Assembly (NCBI RefSeq): GCF_024207115.1 | Contig: NZ_CP100128.1 | Location: forward strand, 2,232,001 to 2,296,000 | DNA: 64,000 nucleotides | Reading direction: 5' to 3' | Source of the DNA: Chromobacterium sp. IIBBL 290-4 | GTDB lineage: Bacteria; Pseudomonadota; Gammaproteobacteria; Burkholderiales; Chromobacteriaceae | In this document: positions 17,739-27,311 of the stretch, piece after piece | How positions within the stretch are numbered: position 1 is the stretch's first letter | How the letters are laid out: every line of letters begins with the position of its first letter | Notes under the pieces: model-generated | The model's database searches: none | What the model was told of the DNA's origin: nothing | Seen by the model: the letters and a program-made list of their open reading frames with translations, nothing else | Made by a program: the position numbers and the translations under genes

Positions 17739-18470
17739 CTACGCCGCCTTGGCGGAGAGGCGGTTTTGACGAGCGCGGCCCCATTCGCGGCGCGCCGCGT
17801 TCCAGGTCAGGACCATGCCCGACAGCGCGAAGGCCAGCGCCAGCAGCGAGGCGGCGCGCAGCAGCGCGTTGTTGAAGTCCTCGCCTGCGCTGTAATCCAT
17901 CACGTGCAAGCGCCAGAAAAAGTCGTGCAGCACCCATAGTTCATTGCGGGCTTTCAGATATTCGCCGCTGGCGCCGTCGAAATACAGGCGGGTGCGCTGC
18001 CAGTCGTCGAAGGAGGCCTGCCATACGTTTTTCTGGCCATACAGCTCGTCGACCATGCCCAGCCGCACTTCGCCGGCGGCTATCTTGCGCATGGCGTTCA
18101 GCTTGCCCTCGCCGCGATACAGCTGGCGGGCGAAGCGGGAAACGCTTTCAGCGTCGGCGATGGGCAGCGCTTTGCCGCTGGAGGCGTCCAGCAGCAGCGT
18201 GGCGTCGCCGACCTTGGCCTTCCAGGCCGGGCCGCGCGCGCTGACGAAGCTGTCGATGTCGCGGGCCTCGGCCGGCAAGGCTTGCAGCGACTGCCGCCAG
18301 CCGGCGGGCAGCGCCACCTTGGGCGCGGATACCACCGCGCCGCTTTTGGTCAGGCTGTTGAATGGGATCAGCGCGAAGACCGCGCCGCCCAGTATCCACA
18401 ACAGCAACTGCGCGAACATCAGGTAGGACAGATAACGGTGCGCCTTGAAGGCGAAGCGGACGAGTTTCAT
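17739..18470 (-). CDS. PepSY-associated membrane protein
   Basis: 243 residues with two transmembrane segments, one near residues 12-36 (LSYLMFAQLLLWILGGAVFA) and one near 208-225, separated by a periplasmic domain of about 165 residues. The domain architecture (basic N-terminus KLVRFAFKAHRYLSY, then LHDFFWRLHVMDY before the second helix) is that of PepSY-TM proteins, which in other genomes are linked to iron or redox membrane functions. It is convergent with folM. No specific partner is encoded nearby, so the function is unknown. Confidence 0.7.
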   Translation of the reverse strand: MKLVRFAFKAHRYLSYLMFAQLLLWILGGAVFALIPFNSLTKSGAVVSAPKVALPAGWRQSLQALPAEARDIDSFVSARGPAWKAKVGDATLLLDASSGKALPIADAESVSRFARQLYRGEGKLNAMRKIAAGEVRLGMVDELYGQKNVWQASFDDWQRTRLYFDGASGEYLKARNELWVLHDFFWRLHVMDYSAGEDFNNALLRAASLLALAFALSGMVLTWNAARREWGRARQNRLSAKAA

Positions 18471-18623
18471 GGTTTCTGGTTCTGAGCGGGTGGGGCGGAA
18501 ACTATACGGGAGCGGCCAGGGCCGGCCGCTGCGGCAAATTGCCGCAGCGAGGCTGCGATAGCCATGGCGGAGGCGGGCGATTCGTAATAAAATCGCCTGT
18601 TTTTCAATTTCTTAGCCGTACCC

Positions 18624-19589
18624 ATGTCCGAACTGAACGCCGCGCTCGACGACAAGGCCAAGAAGGCCGCGTTTGAAGGCAACAAACTGGCCAAGCGCCT
18701 GCGCCACCATGTCGGTGACGCCATCAATGATTTCAATATGATCGAAGAAGGCGACCGCGTGATGGTCTGCCTGTCGGGCGGCAAGGACAGCTACACCCTG
18801 CTCGACATCCTGCTGGGCCTGCAAAAGTCCGCGCCGATCGACTTCTCCATCGTCGCGGTCAATCTGGACCAGAAGCAGCCGGGCTTCCCCGAGCACGTGC
18901 TGCCGGAATACCTGCAGTCCATCGGCGTGGAGTACCGCATCGTCGAGGAAGACACCTATTCCATCGTCAAGCGGCTGGTGCCGGAAGGCAAGACCACCTG
19001 CAGCCTGTGCTCGCGCCTGCGCCGCGGCATCCTGTATCGCGTGGCGGACGAGCTGGGCGCCACCAAGATTGCGCTGGGCCACCATCGCGACGACATCCTG
19101 CACACGCTGTTCCTGAATATGTTCTACGGCGGCAAGATGAAGGCGATGCCGCCCAAGCTGGTGTCCGACGACGGCCGCCACATGGTGATCCGCCCGCTGG
19201 CCTATTGCCGCGAGAAGGACATCATCCGTTACGCCGATCTGAAAGCGTTCCCGATCATTCCGTGCAATCTGTGTGGCTCGCAGCCCAATCTGCAGCGCCA
19301 GGTGGTCAAGGAAATGGTCAATGACTGGGACAAGCGTTTCCCCGGCCGCGTCGAGAGCATGTTCCGCGCGCTGCAGAACGTGGTGCCGTCGCATCTGGCC
19401 GACACCAAGCTGTACGACTTCGCTTCGTTGAAGACCGGCGACGCGCCGTTCGCCGACGGAGACACCGCCTTCGACAAGGAAGAATTCCGCGACCCGACGC
19501 CGGATGCGGACGATGCGGAAGCGGCGCCGAAAAAGCGCACCTTCAGCATCCTGGATTCGCGCGGCAAGGAGAGCGGCTGTGGCGCGTAG
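18624..19589 (+). CDS. ttcA: tRNA 2-thiocytidine synthetase TtcA
   Basis: 321-residue PP-loop ATPase that makes 2-thiocytidine at position 32 of certain tRNAs, using an iron-sulfur cluster. Visible are the PP-loop [13 protein letters not shown], the CxxC pair in [24 protein letters not shown], and the second CxxC in [10 protein letters not shown]. Full length with an acidic C-terminal tail. The final 11 bases overlap the next gene, whose ribosome site AAGGAGA lies within this one. Confidence 0.93.
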   Translation: MSELNAALDDKAKKAAFEGNKLAKRLRHHVGDAINDFNMIEEGDRVMVCLSGGKDSYTLLDILLGLQKSAPIDFSIVAVNLDQKQPGFPEHVLPEYLQSIGVEYRIVEEDTYSIVKRLVPEGKTTCSLCSRLRRGILYRVADELGATKIALGHHRDDILHTLFLNMFYGGKMKAMPPKLVSDDGRHMVIRPLAYCREKDIIRYADLKAFPIIPCNLCGSQPNLQRQVVKEMVNDWDKRFPGRVESMFRALQNVVPSHLADTKLYDFASLKTGDAPFADGDTAFDKEEFRDPTPDADDAEAAPKKRTFSILDSRGKESGCGA

Positions 19590-20379
19590 GGCCTTGCACC
19601 CGTTCCGCCGCCGCGTGCGGCCGGCGGTGGAAGAAATGCCGGAAGTGGAAATCTCGGAAGAGGGCAATATCCGCTCGCTGCACCTGGGCTCGGAAACGAT
19701 ACAAAGCTCGATGGATCTGGAAGATCCGCCGGACCTGGTGCTCAGCTACAGCCGCGCCATGATGGGTTTTCTGTTGTGGAACGACGATCCCAAGCACATC
19801 CTGCAGATCGGCCTGGGCGGCGGCTCTTTCGCCCGCTTCATCGATGAATATCTGCCCGATGCGGTCAGCGTGGCGGTGGACATCAATCCGCAGGTGATCG
19901 CGGTGGCGCGCGCCTTCTTCCAGTTGCCGGAGGAAGGCGATTTCTTCGAGATCGTCGAGGCCGACGGCGCCGACTACGTGAAGATCTTCCGCGGCTCCAC
20001 CGACGCCATCCTGGTGGATGGTTTCGACGGCCTGCAGATCGTCGACGCGCTGACCACCGAAGACTTCTTCGAAGACTGCAAGCGGGCCTTGAGCCCCAAG
20101 GGCGTATTCGTCACCAACTGGTGGAGCGGCGACAAGCGCTACCAGAATTTCATCGAACGCTTATTGAACGTTTTCGAGGGGCGGGTGATCGAACTGCCTG
20201 CCGCCACCCACGGCAACGTCGCGGTGATGGCTTTCCGCCAGAGCCCGAGCCTGACGCAGTGGGAGGCGCTGAGAAAGCGCGCCGACGAGCTGGAAACCCG
20301 TTTCGGGCTGGAGTTCGGCGAGTTCGTCAACCGGCTCAAGCAGACCAACCAGCAGACCGCTGGCCATCTGCTGATCTGA
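19579..20379 (+). CDS. spermidine-synthase-like methyltransferase-fold protein
   Basis: 266 residues from GTG 19579, chosen because AAGGAGA lies 8 bases upstream and the sequence before it is just the out-of-frame end of ttcA. The Rossmann core is clear: [46 protein letters not shown]. This is the spermidine-synthase (SpeE-like) family, in a form without the full polyamine-binding N-terminal domain. Such stand-alone homologues are common and often lack aminopropyltransferase activity, so polyamine synthesis is possible but not shown. Translationally coupled to ttcA. Confidence 0.7.
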   Translation: MARRALHPFRRRVRPAVEEMPEVEISEEGNIRSLHLGSETIQSSMDLEDPPDLVLSYSRAMMGFLLWNDDPKHILQIGLGGGSFARFIDEYLPDAVSVAVDINPQVIAVARAFFQLPEEGDFFEIVEADGADYVKIFRGSTDAILVDGFDGLQIVDALTTEDFFEDCKRALSPKGVFVTNWWSGDKRYQNFIERLLNVFEGRVIELPAATHGNVAVMAFRQSPSLTQWEALRKRADELETRFGLEFGEFVNRLKQTNQQTAGHLLI

Positions 20380-20429
20380 GACAGCGCAACTAAGCCTCGA
20401 AAACCGCGCGGCGGTTACGTTTGCTTACC

Positions 20430-20457
20430 TTTCCGGCGCGGCAACGCGGCGTATAAT
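20430..20457 (+). promoter_or_regulatory. promoter of the glycan operon
   Basis: A perfect TATAAT box at 20452-20457 with only a weak TTTCCG at -35 (20430-20435, 16-base spacing). It stands in the 220-base gap between the spermidine-synthase-like gene and wbpA and would give a leader of about 135 bases. Confidence 0.5.
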
Positions 20458-20476
20458 GCGCCATTGCACGCGCCTG

Positions 20477-20566
20477 GGGCGCAGCTTTCGGGCCTGCGCC
20501 CGGGTCAGACGTGGCGGCGTGAACGCGCAAAATTCGAATGACCGGGCGGCAGACGGGCGTCTGCCG
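20477..20566 (+). promoter_or_regulatory. two strong hairpins in the wbpA leader
   Basis: First hairpin: GGGCGCAG and CTGCGCCC pair over 8 bases (20477-20501). Second: CGGCAGAC and GTCTGCCG pair over 8 bases with a GGGC loop (20547-20566). Both lie between the TATAAT box and the wbpA start. Neither is followed by a clean T run, though CTCAAGCTTTTAC follows the second. They may serve in attenuation or mRNA stability; no ligand-binding RNA family is recognised. Confidence 0.45.
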
Positions 20567-20599
20567 CTCAAGCTTTTACATCCTGTTGGGACATTCATC

Positions 20600-21904
20600 G
20601 TGAAGCAGCAACTGCTTAATCGTATCGCGGACAAATCCGCTGTGATCGGCATCGTGGGGCTGGGCTATGTCGGCCTGCCGCTGATGCTGCGTTTCGCCGA
20701 AGTCGGCTACAAGGTGCTGGGCTTCGACATCGACAAGAGCAAGGTCGATGCCTTGATGGCCGGCAAGAGCTATATCGAGCACATTTCCGCCGAGAGCATC
20801 GCCACCGCCCGCGAGCGCGGCTTCGAAGCGACCACCGATTTCGCGCGCGCCGGCGAAGCCGACACGCTGATCCTGTGCGTGCCGACCCCGCTGAACAAAT
20901 ACCGCGAGCCGGATCTCAGCTTCGTGCTGGACACCATGGACAGCCTGGTGCCTTATCTGCGCGAAGGCCATCTGGTATCGCTGGAATCCACCACCTATCC
21001 GGGCACCACCGACGAAGAGCTGCTGCCGCGCATGGAGTCGCGCGGCTTCAAGGTCGGCGAGAATGCCTTCCTGGTGTTCTCGCCGGAGCGCGAAGATCCG
21101 GGCAACCCGAATTTCACCACCCGCACCATCCCCAAGGTGTGCGGCGGCTACAGCCCGGCTTGCCAGGAAATCGGCGTGGCGCTGTACAGCGCGGTGATCG
21201 ACAAGGTGGTGCCGGTGTCGTCGACCCGCGCCGCCGAAATGACCAAGCTGCTGGAAAACATCCACCGCGCGGTCAATATCGGCCTGGTCAATGAAATGAA
21301 GATCGTCGCCGACAAGATGGGCATCGACATTCACGAAGTGATCCGCGCCGCGGCCACCAAGCCCTTCGGCTTCGTGCCCTACTATCCGGGCCCGGGCCTG
21401 GGCGGCCACTGCATCCCGATCGACCCGTTCTACCTGACCTGGAAAGCGCGCGAATACGGCGTCAACACCCGTTTCATCGAACTGGCCGGCGAAGTGAACA
21501 GCGCCATGCCCGATTATGTGATCTCGAAAGTGGCTTCCGCGCTGAACCTGCGCAAGAAGGCCATCAACGGCAGCCGCGTGCTGGTGCTGGGCATCGCCTA
21601 CAAGAAGAACGTCGACGACATGCGCGAAAGCCCGTCGGTGTTCCTGATGGAAAAGCTGCGCGACCTGGGCGCGGAAGTGTCCTACAGCGACCCGCACGTG
21701 CCGGTGTTCCCGAAGATGCGCGAGCACCACTTCGAGCTCTCCAGCGTGGCGCTGAGCGCCGAGTCCATCGCCAGCTACGACTGCGTGCTCTTGGCCACCG
21801 ACCATGACAAGTTCGACTACGAGCTGATCAAGTCCAAGGCTCAACTGGTGGTGGACAGCCGCGGCAAGTATCTGCAGCCGGCCGACAACATCGTTAAAGC
21901 GTAA
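20600..21904 (+). CDS. wbpA: UDP-N-acetylglucosamine 6-dehydrogenase, WbpA-like
   Basis: 434-residue nucleotide-sugar dehydrogenase that oxidises the C6 of UDP-GlcNAc twice to the uronic acid using NAD+. N-terminal [14 protein letters not shown] is the dinucleotide loop, the catalytic cysteine is in [13 protein letters not shown], and the C-terminal [15 protein letters not shown] completes the family. Start at GTG 20600 after TTGGGAC; the open frame upstream has no family sequence. First gene of the glycan operon; with wbpB, wbpE and wbpD it makes a 2,3-diacetamido-2,3-dideoxyuronic acid donor. Confidence 0.9.
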   Translation: MKQQLLNRIADKSAVIGIVGLGYVGLPLMLRFAEVGYKVLGFDIDKSKVDALMAGKSYIEHISAESIATARERGFEATTDFARAGEADTLILCVPTPLNKYREPDLSFVLDTMDSLVPYLREGHLVSLESTTYPGTTDEELLPRMESRGFKVGENAFLVFSPEREDPGNPNFTTRTIPKVCGGYSPACQEIGVALYSAVIDKVVPVSSTRAAEMTKLLENIHRAVNIGLVNEMKIVADKMGIDIHEVIRAAATKPFGFVPYYPGPGLGGHCIPIDPFYLTWKAREYGVNTRFIELAGEVNSAMPDYVISKVASALNLRKKAINGSRVLVLGIAYKKNVDDMRESPSVFLMEKLRDLGAEVSYSDPHVPVFPKMREHHFELSSVALSAESIASYDCVLLATDHDKFDYELIKSKAQLVVDSRGKYLQPADNIVKA

Positions 21905-21996
21905 ATCTTTGCCGCGCAATCGGCGGAATGGGCGAGAGGCGGGTTTGGCCTCTCGCGCTTTTCACCGGCTTCGCGGCTGATTCATAAGGTTTCACC

Positions 21997-23061
21997 ATGC
22001 ACACCCTGCACCTCCCGCCGATCACCGACCGCAAGATCCGCTTCGCCCTGGTGGGCTGCGGCCGCATCGCCAACAACCATTTCGGCGCGCTGGAAAAGCA
22101 CGTCGACCGCGCCGAGCTGGTCGATGTCTGCGATATCGATCCGGCGGCGCTGGCATCGGCGGTGGAGCGCACCGGCGCCCGCGGCCACAGCAATCTCACC
22201 GACATGCTGGCGCAGACCACAGCCGACATCATCATCCTGACCACGCCGTCCGGCCTGCACCCGACCCAGAGCATCGAGTGCTCGGAAGCCGGCTTCCATG
22301 TGATGACCGAAAAGCCGATGGCCACCCGCTGGGAAGACGGCCTGGAAATGGTCAAGGCCGCCGACAAAGCTAAAAAATATCTGTTCGTGGTCAAGCAGAA
22401 CCGCCGCAACGACACGCTGCAGTTGCTCAAGCGCGCGATGACGGAAAAGCGCTTCGGCCGCATCTACATGGTCAACGTCAATGTGTTCTGGACCCGTCCG
22501 CAGGAGTATTACGACGCGGCCGGCTGGCGCGGCACCTGGGAATTCGACGGCGGCGCCTTCATGAACCAGGCCAGCCACTATGTCGACCTGCTGGACTGGC
22601 TGATCGGCCCGGTGGAAAGCGTGCAGGCTTACACCGCCACGCTGGCGCGCAATATCGAGGTGGAAGACACCGGCACCGTCAGTGTCAAGTGGCGCTCCGG
22701 CGCGCTGGGCAGCATGAACGTCACCATGCTGACCTACCCCAAGAATCTGGAAGGCAGCATCACCATCCTGGGTGAAAAGGGCTCGGTGCGCGTCGGCGGC
22801 ATGGCCGTCAACGAGATCCAGCACTGGGAATTCGCCGAGCCGCACGCGATGGATGAAGACATCAAGGCCGCCAGCTACGCGACCACCAGCGTCTACGGTT
22901 TCGGCCACCCGCTGTATTACGACAATGTGATCAAGACCATGCGCGGCGAAGCCACGCCGGAAACCGACGGCCGCGAGGGCCTGAAGTCGCTGGAGTTGCT
23001 GATCGCGATGTATCTGTCCGCCCGCGACGGCCGCCGCGTCAGCCTGCCGCTGGATTATTGA
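21997..23061 (+). CDS. wbpB: UDP-GlcNAcA 3-dehydrogenase, WbpB-like (Gfo/Idh/MocA)
   Basis: 354-residue Gfo/Idh/MocA oxidoreductase. The N-terminal loop is RFALVGCGRIANNHF, followed by TEKPMATRW (the EKP motif with catalytic lysine) and the sugar-binding block GGAFMNQASHYVDLLDWLIG. In the Wbp/Wlb pathway this enzyme oxidises C3 of UDP-GlcNAcA to the 3-keto form, which the aminotransferase then uses. Gap to wbpA is 92 bases. Confidence 0.9.
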   Translation: MHTLHLPPITDRKIRFALVGCGRIANNHFGALEKHVDRAELVDVCDIDPAALASAVERTGARGHSNLTDMLAQTTADIIILTTPSGLHPTQSIECSEAGFHVMTEKPMATRWEDGLEMVKAADKAKKYLFVVKQNRRNDTLQLLKRAMTEKRFGRIYMVNVNVFWTRPQEYYDAAGWRGTWEFDGGAFMNQASHYVDLLDWLIGPVESVQAYTATLARNIEVEDTGTVSVKWRSGALGSMNVTMLTYPKNLEGSITILGEKGSVRVGGMAVNEIQHWEFAEPHAMDEDIKAASYATTSVYGFGHPLYYDNVIKTMRGEATPETDGREGLKSLELLIAMYLSARDGRRVSLPLDY

Positions 23062-23118
23062 TGATGGATGGCGGCCGGCTCCTTGGAGCCGGCCTTGTTA
23101 CGTCGATATGGGTGAATG

Positions 23119-23652
23119 ATGGCGGAAGAAAAGAAAGAACCCTGGCTTAATTATTTGGCGCTCACCACGGTCATCCTGGCGGTGTGCGCCACGCTGTCCA
23201 CCTTCAAGGGCGGCGGCTATTCCACGCGCAGCGTGATCGCGCAGCAGCAAGCCTCGGACCAGTGGGCCTATTATCAGGCCAAGGGCATCAAGGGCAATCA
23301 GTACGAGATCGAGCGCGATCGGCTGAAGCTGGAACGCGATACCCTGGGCCAGGCCGACGAAGCCAAGCGCCAACGTTACCAGGCCGCGATAGACGAAGCC
23401 GACAAGCGCGCGCAGCGCTATGCGTCCGAGCGCAAGCAAATCGAGCTGAGCGCCCGCAAGCTGGAGGACGAACGCAATCTGGCGCAGCGCCAGGGCAAGC
23501 CCTTCGGCGTGGCGGTGATCTTTCTGCAGGTGGCGATCCTGATTTCATCCATCGCCGGCCTGTTCAAGCGCAAGCGCATCTGGCATGCGGCGCTGCCCGT
23601 CGGCGCGCTGGGTCTGCTGTACTTCGCCGACGGCTTTTTTCTGATTTTCTGA
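23119..23652 (+). CDS. DUF4337 membrane protein
   Basis: 177 residues with the DUF4337 pattern: [20 protein letters not shown] (first membrane helix), then [20 protein letters not shown], a long charged coiled-coil-like middle (residues about 60-125), and two C-terminal helices around [19 protein letters not shown] and [17 protein letters not shown] 23119 or the ATG one codon before it may be the start. DUF4337 proteins have no known function. Its place between wbpB and wbpD is unusual; it may be a scaffold or simply an insertion carried in the operon. Confidence 0.8.
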   Translation: MAEEKKEPWLNYLALTTVILAVCATLSTFKGGGYSTRSVIAQQQASDQWAYYQAKGIKGNQYEIERDRLKLERDTLGQADEAKRQRYQAAIDEADKRAQRYASERKQIELSARKLEDERNLAQRQGKPFGVAVIFLQVAILISSIAGLFKRKRIWHAALPVGALGLLYFADGFFLIF

Positions 23653-23666
23653 GCAAGGTTGCATCC

Positions 23667-24245
23667 ATGGAATACACCGTTCACTCCACCGCCATCGTAG
23701 ACGAAGGCGCCAGCATCGGCGCCGGCACCCGTGTCTGGCACTGGGTCCATATCTGCGGCGGCGCCAAGATCGGCAAGGGCTGTTCCTTCGGCCAGAACGT
23801 GTTCGTCGGCAACGACGTGCTGATAGGCGACAACGTCAAGGTGCAGAATAATGTGTCGATCTACGACGCGGTGACGCTGGAAGACGACGTGTTCTGCGGC
23901 CCGTCCATGGTGTTCACCAACGTCAACAATCCGCGCAGCCACGTCAACCGCAAGAACGAATACCGCCGCACCGTGGTGAAGAAAGGCGCGTCTATCGGCG
24001 CCAACGCCACCATCGTCTGCGGCCACACCGTGGGCGAGTACGCCTTCATCGGCGCCGGCGCGGTGGTGACGCGCGACGTGCCGGCTTACGCGCTGATGGT
24101 GGGCACGCCGGCCAAGCGCATCGGCTGGATGTGCTCCTGCGGCGAGCGGCTGTCCAACGACATCGGCACCCACTCTTGCCCGGTGTGCGCCATCCATTAC
24201 GAAGTGGGCGGCAATCACTGCACGCCGATCCGCGTCGAAAATTAA
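23667..24245 (+). CDS. wbpD: UDP-3-amino sugar N-acetyltransferase, WbpD-like
   Basis: 192-residue left-handed beta-helix acyltransferase. Repeated hexapeptides run from [20 protein letters not shown] through [23 protein letters not shown] and [18 protein letters not shown] to [15 protein letters not shown]. The C-terminal part carries four cysteines (MCSCGE and HSCPVC), a small zinc-ribbon-like tail. It acetylates the 3-amino group made by WbpE. Start ATG 23667, 14 bases after the DUF4337 stop. Confidence 0.9.
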   Translation: MEYTVHSTAIVDEGASIGAGTRVWHWVHICGGAKIGKGCSFGQNVFVGNDVLIGDNVKVQNNVSIYDAVTLEDDVFCGPSMVFTNVNNPRSHVNRKNEYRRTVVKKGASIGANATIVCGHTVGEYAFIGAGAVVTRDVPAYALMVGTPAKRIGWMCSCGERLSNDIGTHSCPVCAIHYEVGGNHCTPIRVEN

Positions 24246-24358
24246 ACAGCAAGGGCGGATGCCGCGCTGGCGCGGCGGGCGTTCGCCAGGTTTTGCCGCG
24301 CAATATGCGCAATCCGCGCGCGACAATTTTCAAAATATTGATTGGGGTTGATCCTCTT

Positions 24359-25456
24359 ATGTCCATCCAGTTCATCGATCTGAAAGCGCAATACCAGCAT
24401 CTGAAAGCCGACATCGACGCCCGCATCCACGCGGTGCTGGATCATGGCCAGTACATCATGGGGCCGGAAGTGAAAGAGGTGGAGGAGCAGCTGGCCGCCT
24501 ACACCGGCGCCAAGCACGCCATCGGCGTCTGCGACGGCACCAAGGCGCTGCTGATCGCGATGATGGCGCTGGGCATCGGCGCCGGCGACGAAGTGATCAC
24601 CACCCCGTTCACTTTCATCGCCACCGGCGAGATGATCGCGCTATTGGGCGCCAAGCCGGTGTTCGTCGATATCGACCCGGTCAGCTACAACCTGGACCCG
24701 AAACTGCTGGAAGCGGCGATCACCCCGCGTACCAAGGCCATCATGCCGGTCAGCCTGTATGGCCAGGCCGCGGACTTCGACGCCATCAACGCCATCGCCG
24801 CCAAGCACGGCATCGCGGTGATCGAGGACGGCGCGCAGAGCTTCGGCGCCAGCCAGAACGGCAAGAAGTCGAGCAATCTGTCCACCATCGGCTGCACCAG
24901 CTTCTTCCCCAGCAAGCCGCTGGGCTGCTATGGCGACGGCGGCGCGGTATTCACCAGCGACGACGCGCTGGCCAAGAAAATCCGTGAAATCCGCGTCCAC
25001 GGCCAGGACCGCCGCTACCACCATCCGGTGATCGGCTTGAACGGCCGTCTGGACACCATCCAGGCCGCGGTGCTGCTGGCCAAGCTGCCCAGCTTCGCCG
25101 ACGAAGTGGCCGCCCGCGAACGCATCGGCGCGCGCTACAGCGAGCTGCTGAAGGACGTGGCGCGCGTGCCGGTCATCGGCGCGGGCAATACCCACGTCTA
25201 CGCTCAGTACACCATCGAGGTGGACAACCGCGACGCGGTGCAGGCCAAGCTGAAAGAGCTGGGCGTGCCGACCGCCGTGCATTACCCGATTCCGCTGCAC
25301 CTGCAGCCGGCCTTCGCCCATCTGGGCTTGGGCGAAGGCAGCTTCCCGCATTCCGAAGCCGCCGGCAAGCGCGTGATGAGCCTGCCGATGCACCCCTTCC
25401 TGACTGAAGAAGCGCAGGATGCGATCGTCGAGGCGGTGAAGAAGGCGCTGGGCTGA
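24359..25456 (+). CDS. wbpE: UDP-3-keto sugar aminotransferase, WbpE-like
   Basis: 365-residue PLP-dependent DegT/DnrJ/EryC1 aminotransferase. Starts MSIQFIDLKAQYQ at ATG 24359. PLP-site features: GVCDGTKALLIAM, VIEDGAQSFGASQNG and the lysine in SFFPSKPLGCYGDGGA. It transfers an amino group from glutamate to C3 of the keto sugar made by WbpB. C-terminal LPMHPFLTEE is usual for the family. Confidence 0.9.
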   Translation: MSIQFIDLKAQYQHLKADIDARIHAVLDHGQYIMGPEVKEVEEQLAAYTGAKHAIGVCDGTKALLIAMMALGIGAGDEVITTPFTFIATGEMIALLGAKPVFVDIDPVSYNLDPKLLEAAITPRTKAIMPVSLYGQAADFDAINAIAAKHGIAVIEDGAQSFGASQNGKKSSNLSTIGCTSFFPSKPLGCYGDGGAVFTSDDALAKKIREIRVHGQDRRYHHPVIGLNGRLDTIQAAVLLAKLPSFADEVAARERIGARYSELLKDVARVPVIGAGNTHVYAQYTIEVDNRDAVQAKLKELGVPTAVHYPIPLHLQPAFAHLGLGEGSFPHSEAAGKRVMSLPMHPFLTEEAQDAIVEAVKKALG

Positions 25457-25461
25457 GGGGC

Positions 25462-26733
25462 ATGCTGACTTTGTCTTCCCTGCGTTTGCCTAAAAGCGGC
25501 TTCCTGCGCCACATCCTCACCCTGGTGACCGGGGCGGCGGTGGCGCAAGTGGTGCCGTTGCTGGCCTCGCCGCTGATCACCCGCTTGTATGATCCGCACG
25601 AGGTCGGCATCCAGGCGGTGTATGTGTCGTGGATGTCGACGCTGGCGGTGCTGGCCACCGCCCGCTACGAGATGGCCATAGTCTTGCCGGCCAGCGAAAA
25701 GCAGGCCAGCAATCTGATGGGCCTGTCCATTTTGTTCTCGACCGCGCTGGCGATGCTGATCGTATTGCTGGTGCTCAGCGGCGGCCACGCCCACATCGCC
25801 GCCCATCTGGGCGCGCCGGAGCTGGAGCCGTGGCTGGCACTGCTGCCGCTGTCGGTATTGCTGGCGGGCCTGATGCAAGCCTGGACCAACTGGAACAACC
25901 GCCATCGCCGCTACCAGGCCAACGCCAATGGCCGGATGGCGCAGTCTTTCGGCATGGCCGGCGTGCAGGTGGCGGCAGGCTGGCTGGGCGCCGGCGCGGG
26001 GGGGCTGATTCTGGGCCAGTTCGCCGGCCAAGTGGGCTCTTTGCTGGCGCAAGCCTGGACCGATCTGAAATCGCGCTTCGGCTGGCGGCGTGAGCTGAGC
26101 CGCCGCGACATGCGCGAAGCGGCGCTGGCCTATATCGAATTTCCCAAGATCAACGCGCCGCACGCGCTGAGCACCGCCTTGCTGGACTCCGCCACGCTGG
26201 CGGCGCTGACCGTATTGGCCAGCACCTCGGCGGTGGGTTTCTACGGCCTGATGATGCGGGTGCTGAAGCTGCCGGCGGCCTTGATCGGCCAGGCGGTGGC
26301 GCAGGTGGCCTACCGCGAGCTGGCGGAGGCGCGCAATCTGGGCAAGCCCTTGCGTCCCATCTTGCGCAAGATGATGTTGATGCTGTTCGGCCTGTCCTTG
26401 TTCCCCTTCCTGGTCATCCAGATTTTCGGCGAGCCCTTGTTCACCTTGGTGTTCGGCGCGAAATGGGCCGAGGCCGGCCGCTACGCCGAAGCGATGTCGC
26501 TGTACATCCTGTTCCACTTCATCGCCTCGCCGCTGGGCATGGTGCCGCCGGTGATCAACCGGCAGCGCTTCGCTTTCATGTTGTCGCTGGTGCAGGCGGT
26601 GCTGTTCCTGGGCACGCTGTGGCTGGGCTTTAGTTTGTGGCAGGATGCCGTTGCTACGTTCCAGCTGGTGTCGGTCGTGATGGCCGGCTACTTCATTGCT
26701 TACTTCACCTGGCTCTATAAGGCGGCGAAATGA
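25462..26733 (+). CDS. wzx: polysaccharide flippase, Wzx/MATE type
   Basis: 423-residue membrane protein with about twelve hydrophobic helices, e.g. near 20-40, 55-75, 88-110, 118-138 and a last one at about 400-418. The opening part (LVTGAAVAQVVPLLASPLITRLYDP) is the characteristic start of oligosaccharide flippases. It should carry lipid-linked oligosaccharide across the inner membrane. The following gene starts inside its stop (ATGA). Confidence 0.85.
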   Translation: MLTLSSLRLPKSGFLRHILTLVTGAAVAQVVPLLASPLITRLYDPHEVGIQAVYVSWMSTLAVLATARYEMAIVLPASEKQASNLMGLSILFSTALAMLIVLLVLSGGHAHIAAHLGAPELEPWLALLPLSVLLAGLMQAWTNWNNRHRRYQANANGRMAQSFGMAGVQVAAGWLGAGAGGLILGQFAGQVGSLLAQAWTDLKSRFGWRRELSRRDMREAALAYIEFPKINAPHALSTALLDSATLAALTVLASTSAVGFYGLMMRVLKLPAALIGQAVAQVAYRELAEARNLGKPLRPILRKMMLMLFGLSLFPFLVIQIFGEPLFTLVFGAKWAEAGRYAEAMSLYILFHFIASPLGMVPPVINRQRFAFMLSLVQAVLFLGTLWLGFSLWQDAVATFQLVSVVMAGYFIAYFTWLYKAAK

Positions 26734-27311
26734 ATTGGAATGGACTGCTCAGCCGGATCCGCTTCCGGCTGTCGGCTTGGGTGAGGCCGCGCATGGTGTA
26801 TGGTTTTCGCCGCGGCGACGGGGTCTTCCTCAAGCGCACCCGCGTCTCCAATATGACGCGGATCGAACATATCGACAAACTGATGGTCGAGGACAATGTC
26901 TATATCGGCCATTTCAATCTGGTGGACGCCTCCGGCGGCCTGTACATAGGCGAGGGCTGCCAGATCACCAATTATGTGTCCTTGCTGACGCATTCCAGCC
27001 ATGTGGCCATCCGCTTGTATGGACGCGAGTATCTGGATCGCGGCAACCACGCCGGTTATCTGAAGAAACCGACCAAGCTGGGCAAGTATTGCTTCCTCGG
27101 CCCGCACTCGGTGTTGATGCCGGGGGTTACTCTGGGCAAGGGCAGCATCGTGTCGGCGTATAGCTTTGTCCAGGCCGGCGACTATCCCGATTTCGCCATC
27201 CTGGCCGGCAATCCGGCGCGGGTGGTGGGCGATACCCGCGACGCCGACGCCGAATGGCTGGCGCAATATCCGGACCTGCATCCGCTGTACGAGGCCTGGG
27301 CCAATGACTGA
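26730..27311 (+). CDS. left-handed beta-helix acyltransferase (WbbJ-like)
   Basis: 193 residues. Hexapeptide repeats from VEDNVYIGHFNLVDASGGLYIGEGCQITNYVSLLTH, a linker, then GKYCFLGPHSVLMPGVTLGKGSIVSAYSFVQ and ILAGNPARVVGDTRD. This is the O-acetyltransferase type found in surface polysaccharide loci and probably acetylates a sugar of the glycan. Overlaps wzx by 4 bases and the next gene by 8. Confidence 0.8.
   Translation: MNWNGLLSRIRFRLSAWVRPRMVYGFRRGDGVFLKRTRVSNMTRIEHIDKLMVEDNVYIGHFNLVDASGGLYIGEGCQITNYVSLLTHSSHVAIRLYGREYLDRGNHAGYLKKPTKLGKYCFLGPHSVLMPGVTLGKGSIVSAYSFVQAGDYPDFAILAGNPARVVGDTRDADAEWLAQYPDLHPLYEAWAND

Noticed and set aside
20411..20424. ops/JUMPstart-like element before the glycan operon
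   Set aside because: Only GGCGGT matches; the rest of the consensus is absent.
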